Below, one piece after another: positions 23,340 through 32,802 of a stretch of DNA of 64,000 nt. The stretch spans positions 30,579,238-30,643,237 of the forward strand of contig OY756960.1 in NCBI GenBank assembly GCA_963580455.1, in the 5' to 3' direction. A model generated the notes under the pieces. It saw only the letters and a program-made list of their open reading frames with translations. It searched no databases and was not told the origin of the DNA. The stretch is from Euonymus europaeus (taxonomy: Eukaryota; Streptophyta; Magnoliopsida; Celastrales; Celastraceae). How positions within the stretch are numbered: position 1 is the first letter of the stretch; each line of letters starts with the position of its first letter. The translations under genes were made by a program, and so were the position numbers.

Positions 23340-24359
23340 TTAAATATTATCTCCAGTATTCTTATGTAAGACCTTATGAGGGAGAAACAGACTATTACCA
23401 TCTTTGATGACATGTCCTTTAAACCTTTCAATCACTTTCTCTATATAGTGTGACTGAGATAATGCTAGGCCTTCCAATGTTCTGGAAATTTTAATGCCTA
23501 GTATCACATCCGCTTCACCCACGTCTTTCATGTCGACGTTCTTTGATAGCATTTTCTTGGTTTTGTTGATGATCTCAACATTTTGACCAAGAATTAGCAT
23601 ATCATCGACATATAGACAAATGATTACACAATCATTGTTTACCAATTTTGTGTAAACACATTTGTCACACTCGTTGATTCGAAATCCATCTCGAATCACT
23701 ACTTGGTCAAATTTTTCATGCCATTGTTTTGGAGCTTGCTTTAGCCCATACAATGATTTGACAAGTTTACATACCTTATGTTCTTGTCCTTTGACCTTGA
23801 ACCCTTCAGATTGTTCCATATATATCTCCTCTTCGAGTTCATCATTCAGAAATGCTGTTTTTACATCCATTTGGTGAATCATCAAGTCATATAGCAATGC
23901 TATAGCAATTGACGTCCGCACGGATGTAATTCTTGTGACTGGTGAATAAGTATCAAAGTAATCTAAACCTTCCTTTTGTGTAAAACCTTTGGCTACGAGC
24001 CTTGCTTTGTACTTATCTATGGATCCGTCATCCTTAAGCTTTTTCCTGAAGATCCATTTACATCCAATTGGCTCATTCCCAGGTGGGAGATCAACCAATT
24101 CCCAAGTATGATTACTTAGAATTGATTCTATTTCACTGTTTGCAGCTTCTTTCCATAATTGAGCATCTAGTGTTGACATTGCTTCCTTGAATGTCTGAGG
24201 CTTCGTCTCTAACATATATGTTAGAAATTCAGAACCAAAGAACTTCAAGACTTTTGGTCTCTTGCTCCTTCTTGGTTCCTCAACCTCTTGTTCTACATTT
24301 TGTTCTTTCTCAGAAAATGAATCTCTTTTCTTTTCTGAGAGATTTCGATTCGTTTGCAC
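23340..24359 (-). pseudogene. copia reverse transcriptase
   Basis: The 340-codon block contains the Ty1/copia RT motifs in order: WKEAANSEIESILSNHTWEL, GCKWIFRKKLKDDGSI, YKARLVAKGFTQKEGLDY, FDTYSPV, HQMDVKTAFLND, SLYGLKQAPKQWH and the catalytic YVDDMLIL. It is preceded by the PRRSKRPK linker. Upstream, minus-sense stops and a frame change around 24360-24470 separate it from the integrase C-terminus (the VHKSEI...FF region is visible between). It is a coherent RT, but it is not joined to an intact polyprotein. Confidence 0.88.
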
Positions 24360-24471
24360 GGAGATATTTCCTCAAAAAATTCCGCATCTCTCGTTTCCAT
24401 GATTGTATTTAGATATCATCTATCTCAGATTTGTGTACCAAAAATCTGAATGCACTGCTATTTTGAGCATA

Positions 24472-25411
24472 TCACAAAAATATGCAATCCACAGTTTTAG
24501 GTCCAATTTTGACTTGCTTTGGTGGAGGTACTGCCACCTTAGCTAGACACCTCCACACTTTCAAATATTTGAAAGAGGGTGGTCTCTTATTCCACATCTC
24601 ATATGGAATACTACATGTTTTCTTGTGGGCCATTCTATTAAGAATATAATTAGCAGTTAGCACTGCTTTCCCCCACAAGTTTTGCGGTAGCCCAAAACTT
24701 ATTAACATGGAATTAACCATTTCTTTTAAAGTTCTGTTCTTTCTTTCAGCAATTCCATTTTGCTGAGGTGTATATGATGTTATTGTTTGGTGGATGATCC
24801 CAAAATCAATACACAACTCATCAAAAAGAGCAGAATCATATTCTCCTCCCCTTATCGGACCTTAGTGCCTTGATCTTTTTACCAAGTTGATTCTCAACTT
24901 CATTTTTATATTTGATAAAGTTGTACATTGCTTCATTTTTGCTAGTTAACAAATAAACATAGCAATATCGTCTACAATCATCGATGAATGTAATGAAGTA
25001 CTTCTTTCCACCTCTACTTTGAACAAATTTCAAGTCGCATAAATCACTATGGATTATTGCTAGAGGCTCAGTACTCCTTTCAATTGTGTGAAAAGGTTTC
25101 TTGGCAAACTTTGCTTCAACACATGTTTCACATTTATGGTTGACATCCAAATTAAATTTGGGAATTAAACCTAAGTTTGCCAACTTTTTCATTGTATCAT
25201 AGTTTACATGTCCTAATCTACCATGCCATAAATATGGAGAGACAACAATGTAAACTGAAGATTTATCTGTATTCATAACAATTTTTGGGTATAGAAACCT
25301 GCTGGTTTTATCAATTACAGTAATGTTGGCCTTAAAAAGCCCATCACACATATACCCCTTCCCCACAAAAGTTCCATCCTTGGAAACTACAAATTTATTG
25401 GATTCAAACAC
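24472..25411 (-). pseudogene. copia integrase, frameshifted
   Basis: The gag-pre-integrase zinc region (LWHGRLGHVN ... CETCVEAKF) leads into the core. The first Asp is in IIHSDLCDLK and the second is in ALRSDKG. A one-base shift then occurs near 24845, and the frame resumes with GGEYD, FDELC, TPQQNGIAERKNRTL (catalytic Glu) and the C-terminal WNKRPPSFKYLKVWR. All three catalytic acids are present across the shift. A second frame change near 25410 separates this block from the protease upstream. Confidence 0.86.
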
Positions 25412-26009
25412 AACCTTTGAATCCCTTGCTTATCATCACAGGCACAGAAATCAGATTCTTACGAATCTCTGGAACATGTAGCACATTTTGCAGTGTAAGC
25501 TTCCTGCCTGAGGTGAACTTCAGAATAACCTCTCCAGTCCCTTCAATAGTGGCTGGAGCAGAGTTAGCCATGAAGATCTTCTCTCCATCATCCTTATTCT
25601 CATAAGATGAGAAGAGGTCCTCGTCGACGCAGATGTGTTTGGTTGCACCAGTGTCCACCCACCAGTCTTTGGTGTTAGTCACCAAATTTACTTGGGTGAC
25701 AACAGCAGCCAACATCTTTTCATCGTCACTATGCTCAACCAAGTGAGCTTGCTTGGTAGCTTTTTCCTTGACTTTAGCCTTTTTCGGCTTTTCAACGGGA
25801 ATTACAGGAATCACCCTATTTTTCATAGGAACATTGTTCCTGATTCCAAGGGTTGCAGCAGCAACAGGCACGCCTCCAACAGGAGTAGCCATCGGCATAC
25901 CTCCATTAGGAGTAGCCACGCCACCTAGGTTCACAACAGCAGGGGCAATATCATCACCTCCACTAGGGACGGTGGGTAACTCATTGTAGGCTTGTTGAAT
26001 TTGTTTCAT
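25404..26009 (-). pseudogene. copia gag C-terminus and protease
   Basis: The protease core reads WWVDTGATKHIC, followed by FMANSAPATIEGTGEV and LTLQNVLHVPEIRKNLISV, typical of copia proteases. Upstream, in place of a normal gag, there is only a Gly/Val/Ala-rich repetitive stretch (GGMPMATPVGGVPVA) and a Lys-rich linker. I see no capsid domain and no complete zinc knuckle. The rest of gag is absent, and the next 1.3 kb toward the 5' LTR is AT-rich and non-coding. Confidence 0.8.
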
Positions 26010-27335
26010 CTTTCACTACAATATCAAATATTGAAGTGAGTAAACAATATAATATAATCACCACAATAACACAATCATTATTGAAACACTTAAACACTTT
26101 CCAAGAAAATACTTTGTCAATTAAATATGTGTCTTTAAAAATTAGCAACCCGGTTTATTCCCAGGAAAGAAGGGGCCTTCCAAATAATATGGCGCACAAT
26201 TAAGTAACTCATTTCCTGGACAGAATTTTCCAAGATACTAAGATTTAAAGTCACAAATAAAATATGAAAAGTTATTTAACCAATATATAAATAAAATATA
26301 TATTAAATATGATCAATTACCAAATCAATATAATTAAAAATAATAATTAAATCAATAACTTAATATTGCAAATTTGTATGGCTTGTCAACATACACGTGT
26401 GAATTGTTGTAACATGCAAAGTCAAATTGAATAACAATTATCTTTTATAAGCAAATATGTATTATATCATGTATATACAGAAGCAACGTTAGCTAATAGC
26501 ACGAAACACACAGTAGAATGCATATACAGTATTTGAAATATATTTGTACTTTAATGACCATGCATGTTCTTAATTAAATATTCAGTTTATGAATTAGACA
26601 AATAGCATGCACCAAAAAGCGTCAAATCTTCTATGTAAATATATATCAATTAGTAACTGTTTGACTAATAAATGTGCATTGGTTATTCGTTATTAATTTA
26701 ATAAATAGGGAAAAACAATACAATTACTCAATTGTCAATTTAATTAGTCAAAAATTCTAACGTATCAAAGAATATCAAATTAATAGTAAAAATTGACCGA
26801 TTAAATAAATTGATAAACTATTCTAACATGTCTTAGACTCCGGTTATAATATAGGGAAAAACTTTATTCAATAATTTAATAATTCAATTATGTATAGCTT
26901 ATGGTTATGCACGTATTACATGAGGAACAGTGGCATGCAAATACACATATCTGTATTTGTAAGGCAATACATGCATATGAATCAATAAATATGCACTAAT
27001 AATTAATTGTCAGTTTCAAAATTACACGTAACGCATGTAATAATAATCAATAAAAGGAAACAAAACAATTAATCTATTATCAATATAATTATCAAATACT
27101 CAAACGTGTCAAATAACATGCATTGCACGGAATCTTTAGTTTTTTTTTTTAATTTTAACGCATGTATGGATTCAATGAAACAATTCAGCAGATTGGCAAA
27201 GTTGAATGAAATACAAAGCTCAATAAGAAGAGTTGAATCAAGCAATATACACGATGAACAATAGATCATACAAGCATGTTATATATGTATTTAACTGAAC
27301 AGTTCAATAAGCAAGAAGGTTTTTCACCTTAAGAT
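26010..27335. other. AT-rich copia leader region without gag or PBS
   Basis: The interval between the protease ORF and the 5' LTR should hold the PBS and gag. It is strongly AT-rich, has no ORF and no capsid motif, and immediately after the LTR there is no TGG-starting primer site (minus sense ATCTTAAGGTG). Confidence 0.6.
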
Positions 27336-28326
27336 TGTTGGAGATTAAACAATCAATACATATAAAACATGGAAAATAGAAATAGTTTATTTCATTAATA
27401 ATCAAATATAAGACTATGAACAATATTTATCATATATGTAGAATTGATAGTGAGAACAATCGAAGTTACCAAAGACCGGATCGAAATGCTAACACGAGAT
27501 TAAAGTGAGGTATGCGAATTGCAAATCTCTTTAAGGTGAAAATGCCCTAGCCACAGGTGTCAATGCTGAACTAGGCAAACACCTCCCAAGATACAACACT
27601 CCCTTCTACCAGTAGGTGACACAAGTATACCGGTAAGCTCGTTCGAACCAAGGATAGAATGCACTCTCAAGAAGAAGAAATTTCTACTGGAAGAAGGAAT
27701 AGAGTTTCGGCTCTAAAGTTAAGCTTTGGAGATATGGTGTAATCTTTCCATACCATTTGGGCTACTATTTATAGTAGAACCCAAGGAAAACGTATTAAAT
27801 CCAATATTAAACCGAATTAATATTGTAACGGAAATATTTGAATTAATTCTGTAACGGAAATTTTGAATTTCGAATAAGCCTCATGTCCACATTCAATGAA
27901 CCTGGGTAGTGGGCTAGTACAAAATATTAAGCCCAGATGGGCTACATAAGCCCGAGCCCGGGCCCACGTGTGTGTGTTTTAGTGAGCCCAAGCACATTAT
28001 GTAAAGTCTCTCTCCCTCACAAAAGCTTGGGTGTCATTGGCCAAGTCTTACATCTAACACTTGGGTTTATAAATCCAAGTCACACAACACAATTATGAAA
28101 TGTGGGATTCCCACGTTTCTATTATTTTGCACTCAATATATCATGCTTAACATGATCACTTTGGAGTCAATTTCCATTCAACCAAAAAATGGTTTTGGAC
28201 AACCTTTAACTTCAATCTCTAGTCTTCATATTGAATATTAGAACCCACTAAATTACATTCAACTAATACTCAATTAGTTGTAAATAATTATTGGTCAAAT
28301 AGCGGTTGACCATCATTTTTTCAACA
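27336..28326 (-). repeat. copia 5' LTR (uninterrupted copy)
   Basis: 991 bp, TG...CA, followed by CATAC. It contains the unoccupied version of the gypsy target site, CTAAATTACATTC. Confidence 0.92.
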
Positions 28327-28962
28327 CATACTACATGCCACTCAAATAAGATAACAGAGGTTATCGAATTGTTGCCTAAAATACTAAATCAATCTTAAAC
28401 TCAATATCCCTTCAGCCATCGAACTTACACAAATCTCGGAAATGATCAAAACAACCAAAAGCGACCAAATTGCTTGAGCTATAGGCATCTCTGAACCCTC
28501 CCATGTCTTTTACCTACATCGATTCTCCCCTTCAAACAACCAAATCAACAAATGCCTCCAAGAAATTGTTAATGGGTTTAACTAAAGTCAATAGAAGCAA
28601 GATTTGTACCTTGAAGATTCCTAAATTTGTAGATCAAATAATTTTCTCCAAAAACTTCAAATCAACTTTTACGAATTCTGATGCCTTGCCCATGCTTCAA
28701 AACATCAGATCGTTTAGAAATTGATTTAAATAGAAATGGTGCAGGAATGGAATTCTCCTTGCACAACTACCAAAAAACAAAAATGAGAAAGCAATGGTGA
28801 GACTTTCGTGAAGCTTTTTGGATTTCTTCCACTCCTCTTTTTCTAATTTAGTTGACTTTTCAAAAACCATAGGTCCTCAAGTTTGGTGAAATTACAACAC
28901 CCTGACAATTTAATTAATATTTCTTCCTCAAATTAAACGCATTTTCAAATCCGATTTAAACC

Positions 28963-29670
28963 ATGATGAAAGTGATTTGGGTTCTTGAATTTGTGCCTCA
29001 AGGGATTCGAGATTACGAAAATTCTAAAGCTAATTGTGTTAGGAAAATGCCAGAAACTAGAGAATGTTGTAAAGCCAAACTTATTGCTGTGAAATGTAGG
29101 AGTAATCAATGTTTTGTTGTTTCGCAATTCTATGAGATTCACAATCATGTATTTGCAACACCAAGAAAATTGCATATGTTGCGGTCTTATCGTTCTTTTT
29201 CTACTGTAAAAAAAAGCATTGACACAATAATTTTCAGCAACTAAAATTTCTATTCACCAGCAAATAAGTATTTTTGACCTTCAATCCGGAGGCATAGAAA
29301 ACATAGGATGCATTGAGAAAGATTTTTATAATGCTTGAAGAGATGAGGTAGAGTTGTATGTTAGACACGATGCTTAGATGTTGATTGAATATTTTCAGGC
29401 GGAGAAAGAAAAGAATCCTGGATTTTTTTTCACATTTGAGATGGATTTTTTTTTTAGATAACCTGATTTCATTAGCCTGATTTGAGATGGATTTTGAAAA
29501 TAAGGTTAGACATTGTTTTTGGGCTAATGCACAATCTAGGAGATCTTATCATGTATTCGGTGATGTCATTGTATTTAACACTATATATAACACAAATCGC
29601 TATGGCATGATATTTGCTCCATTTGTTGGAGTGAATCATCATGGCCAAAATAGTCTTTTAGCTTCCATCC
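28963..29670 (+). pseudogene. FAR1/FHY3-related (MULE-derived) pseudogene fragment
   Basis: The first open part encodes the end of the FAR1 DNA-binding domain (RDYENSKANCVRKMPETREC, CKAKLIAVKC, FYEIHNHVFATPRKLHMLRS). This matches the C2H2-like WRKY-GCM1 zinc fold of FAR1-related proteins. Beyond a frameshift the linker is readable (ISIFDLQSGGIENIGCIEKD) with stops in it. The start of the MULE transposase-like domain then follows (RHCFWANAQSRRSYHVFGDV and YNTNRYGMIFAPFVGVN). These proteins are transposase-derived light-signalling transcription factors. This copy has at least two stops, a frameshift and a 46-bp insertion, and it is cut off after the transposase N-terminus. It could also be a Mutator-like element remnant. 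Confidence 0.8.
29436..29496. repeat. 15-bp direct repeat flanking a 31-bp insertion in the FAR1 pseudogene
   Basis: TTTGAGATGGATTTT occurs at about 29436-29450 and 29482-29496. Removing one copy and the T-rich filler restores the alignment of the family motif, so this is an insertion with a flanking duplication. Confidence 0.65.
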
Positions 29671-30435
29671 CACCATACCCTTTCTCTAATATATTCTCTC
29701 TTCTCAGTCAGCACTCTAGGGTCTAGTCTAAATATGAGAAGAAAGATAAAAGATAAGAGTCATAGGCAAGAAAGAGAAACTCAACAGGAGAAAGTAACTC
29801 AACACCAATTTTATATCTGACAAATCCATTCTTCCCATAAATCATGGAAATTAGGTACAACAGGGCAGGGATGTTAGTACAAATACAAATGCGCACACAA
29901 GAGCATTGTAATGGCTAAAATCTGCACTAAACTATAAAACCAAAAAATATCTTCTGCAACCTGCATAACCCAAATAATGAGCAACGCCAGCGATTCAACA
30001 CAAAAGTACAAAACAAACGTCCAGTCTCCTCCTTGTACAGGACGCGTCCAGTCGAATAGCCTTGTAGATCAACAATATATTCCTCTGCCCAGCCACAACC
30101 CTGCCTGCATGCCAAGAAAAATGGGTTTTCGATTGAGAGAGGGAATCGAGAAACCCAGGTCTTCTAGGTTCTTGATCTGGAATCATCGATCAGAGATAAG
30201 CGGAAGATGGGTTTTGGGTTAAGAGTGGGAATCACCGGTTAGAGAGATGAGAAGGAATCGGGGTGGGAAAGGGTAGTATGTTTGGAAGAAAGTCGAGGAG
30301 AGACAGAGAAACTGAAAAGTCGAGGAGAGAGAATCTAATTCGACTATTTTGTATGAATTAATTTATTAGAATTTTAGTAGTTAGGGTTTAACACTTTGGA
30401 CATTTAGAATTTTAGTAGCAACTTTGAGCTTTTTA
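29671..30435. other. Unassigned stretch
   Basis: No gene was recognised. The 30120-30330 part is purine-rich on the + strand (GAGAGA runs) and could be an old leader or promoter sequence, but nothing supports a coding region. Confidence 0.35.
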
Positions 30436-30640
30436 AGTCACAATATGAAAATCTGATATACGAGTCCATTATGGTTTATCGAATTCGTTCCCCTTAGGGT
30501 TTATAACACTTATTGTTTTGGTTACAACATGAAAATTCAATCATGAGCTCTTTAGGGTTTAGCGAATTCATTCCCCATAGGGTTTAACACTTATTGTTTA
30601 GGTTACAATATGAAATCGATATATGAGCCCATATTAGTAC
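30436..30640. repeat. Degenerate tandem repeat, about 82 bp x 2.5
   Basis: Successive blocks share CACAATATGAAAA/TACAACATGAAAA, GAATTC.TTCCCC.TAGGGTTT and AACACTTATTGTTT. There are two full units and a partial third. Confidence 0.65.
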
Positions 30641-31047
30641 CTATAAATAAATACTGGAACCTAGGTAATTCACATATCAGTACAAAAAAATGTAATTAAA
30701 AATAATGTAATTAAAATCTATAGATGATGAATTTTGTTGGATAGATTTTTACTTGTTAATTCTGGATATGTAATCTTTTTCGAAATCTAATATGTATTTT
30801 AAGAGATAAAATGTTTTAAAATTTTGTTAAAAAAAATATACTGTGAAATTTCAAATAAGATATTTTAATTTTTCACGTCATACTCTTACAAAACATGTCA
30901 TATAGACTTGAGTTAATGTTGGGCTACAAAAATTTGAGATATTTAGCACCACTCTACTTACAATTCAAAACAATGGAACCAACTCAATAAAATGGAAGAC
31001 CCAAGTGTGGCACGCAGGATTCAAATCTATTTACTGCTATTTGAGGC

Positions 31048-31310
31048 CCATATGCTTTTGCATGCAGTGGATATGCCTGTATGCCGTGATTGGATCGGTA
31101 GTGAGCAGTACTGCTAAAAGTTTTTGAAGAACTGCCATGACTCCATGCCAGAAAATGGGAAGGTGATTGTTCGGAATGCATTCCTACTCACAGGTGGAAA
31201 AGAGAGGACACAGAAAGAGTTCGAGGCCTTGCTAAAGGAGCTGGATTTCAAGGATTCAAAGTAGTGTGTTGTGCCTTTAATACAAACAACATGAAATTTC
31301 ATTCCTTAAT
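31048..31310 (+). pseudogene. COMT: Caffeic acid O-methyltransferase (COMT) 3' pseudogene
   Basis: The readable pieces in order are FCMQWI, then (frame change) CRDWIGSEQYC, a stop, [18 protein letters not shown], a deletion, [16 protein letters not shown], and a frame change to [14 protein letters not shown]. This is the C-terminal SAM-methyltransferase region of COMT. The deletion removes the segment that normally holds the catalytic-His downstream loop and the VIMLAHNPGG lead-in. COMT methylates caffeic-acid and 5-hydroxyconiferyl lignin precursors. With a stop, two frameshifts and a deletion, the copy is dead. It lies about 0.6 kb beyond the 3' end of the DMR6-type gene, on the opposite strand. 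Confidence 0.8.
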
Positions 31311-31943
31311 TAAGAAGGCTTGATTTTCCCTTTTATTTCTTCTGAGGTTTTGTGATCATGTTTTCTCAAAGGTGGATTTACAAGTGATTGTAATTTTTTG
31401 CAACAGGAAACAAGAAGAAAGTCATTTTATGCTGATTATGTCAAAATAAATATTGTTGGGAGTTTCATTGATGCAGGTGACTTTTCTTGTATGCAATATC
31501 TGATATTATGGAACCCAGCTGCAGAACTGGATCTGTGATAGAAGAATGCTATATTTTTTTAATAGTCATTTAAATATATATGGTTCACCAATCTTGCAGT
31601 AATGTAACTTTAAGATGCGCCACGATTTGATTCTGACCTTAATATATGGAAAGAAGAATGCCCATTCCTGATCTGAGGTTGCATTTTTATTAGGGCAAGC
31701 AGTGCAAAATATAATGATAATGATCGATTATACGGCCCCCAACATCACGTAAAAGGGACTAATAAACAATGTGCATGCATGGGCACGAAGAATTGAACAA
31801 CCAGAAAATCAAATTGGAGGTCCCAAGTGCTTAATTAAAGAAGAACTGATGCGAGCAATGCGATTCTAGCTTAATTCCAAGCTGGGCAGGTAGCTAGGTT
31901 GGCATTTTTATTAAGCAATTGCGAGAAAATATTTAAGTGGTAG
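31311..31943. other. Spacer and 3' flank of the DMR6-type gene
   Basis: Non-coding. An AATAAA (minus sense) at about 31906-31911, some 30 bp beyond the minus-strand stop, is a plausible polyadenylation signal for the oxygenase gene. Confidence 0.4.
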
Positions 31944-32766
31944 CTAGTGCTTCTTGAAAAGTTCTAGACAATGTTCTTGGTCAAGGTTCCTGCTCCAGAA
32001 CTTGGCGTAGTATTCTGGATAAGTGAAATCCCTGTATAAGGCTCCGGAGCCATCATAACCAGCAAGAGATTTTGGAGGACTGATTACTGCATCATCGCTG
32101 GGGACAAGAAAGGAGGCAACCGACATTCTTGGGTTATCGGTATTGACAACGGCTCTGTGCCACACACTCTTGTACCTTCCATTACTCAAAGCCTGAAATA
32201 TAAAAATATTCATTTAACATATGCACATTACACAACTAAATTAACTCCATCTTATTTACCGAATTGGAATTAATCAAGTCAACTGATCAATTCATCACAA
32301 ATGTAAAATTAAGGTAAAAATAATTAATTACCTGTAATTGATCGCCAATGTTGATGACAAAGGCATTTGGGTGAGGATTTACAGCAACCCACTTGGCATC
32401 CTTGAGAACTTGGAGGCCAGAGACGTGGAGGTCTTGAAGTAGGATTGTGAGGGCATTGGGGTCTGTGTGCCCTGGCAGTCCATAAGTCAGCTCTGGCTCC
32501 GGGCATGGTGGATAGTAGTTGACCGCCATATGTTGTCCTTGTTCACCCAAAACCTTGGTTATGTAATCCTTTTCCAAACCCAAGCTCTCTGCTATCAACC
32601 CTTCAAGTCTGTACCCAAGTTGTCGAACTTGTATGCAGTAATCCCTCACAATTCCCCTATATGCCCCCAAAATGTATTAATTTTTATTTTTTACTATACT
32701 CTCTTTATCAATATCACTATTCTCATCTCATATTAATTAATGTTTCAAGTGGAATAGCTCATACTG

Positions 32767-32802
<36 letters not shown>

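Larger units (their letters stand above)
12539..28331 (-). mobile_element. Ty1/copia element with TSD CATAC, interrupted by a gypsy LARD
   Basis: Direct target duplications CATAC stand at 12539-12543 and 28327-28331. The element proper is 12544-28326 and its genes run on the minus strand. The LTRs are TGTTGG...CCAACA/TCAACA. The minus-strand 5' LTR is 27336-28326 (991 bp). The 3' LTR is 12544-13474 plus 21992-22062 (about 1002 bp), split by the gypsy insertion. A polypurine tract (TGTGGGGGA in minus sense, about 22063-22072) abuts the 3' LTR. Coding order in minus sense is protease, integrase, RT, RNase H, which defines Ty1/copia. The N-terminal gag and a recognisable tRNA primer site are missing behind the 5' LTR, so this copy was probably defective even before the stops accumulated. 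Confidence 0.88.
11373..28907 (-). mobile_element. Old gypsy-like LTR, split by the copia insertion
   Basis: Parts 11373-12543 and 28332-28907 become contiguous when the copia element and one CATAC copy are removed, giving about 1.74 kb. On the minus strand it would start TGTCAGGGTG and end GGGTCGTGACA. That end closely resembles the end of the nested gypsy LTR (GGGGCGTGACA), including an upstream CACGTG box. I find no matching target-site duplication outside it (TCTTT versus ATTTA), no PBS and no PPT. It is therefore either an old solo LTR with decayed flanks or an LTR fragment. The exact limits are uncertain. Confidence 0.4.

Noticed and set aside
11368..28912. A TSD for the outer gypsy-like LTR
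   Set aside because: TCTTT on one side and ATTTA on the other. The outer limits remain unproven.
32287..32670. Taking the DMR6-type exons at 32 kb as a truncated pseudogene
   Set aside because: The missing first two exons are present at 47 kb on the same strand, with matching splice sites and codon phase.
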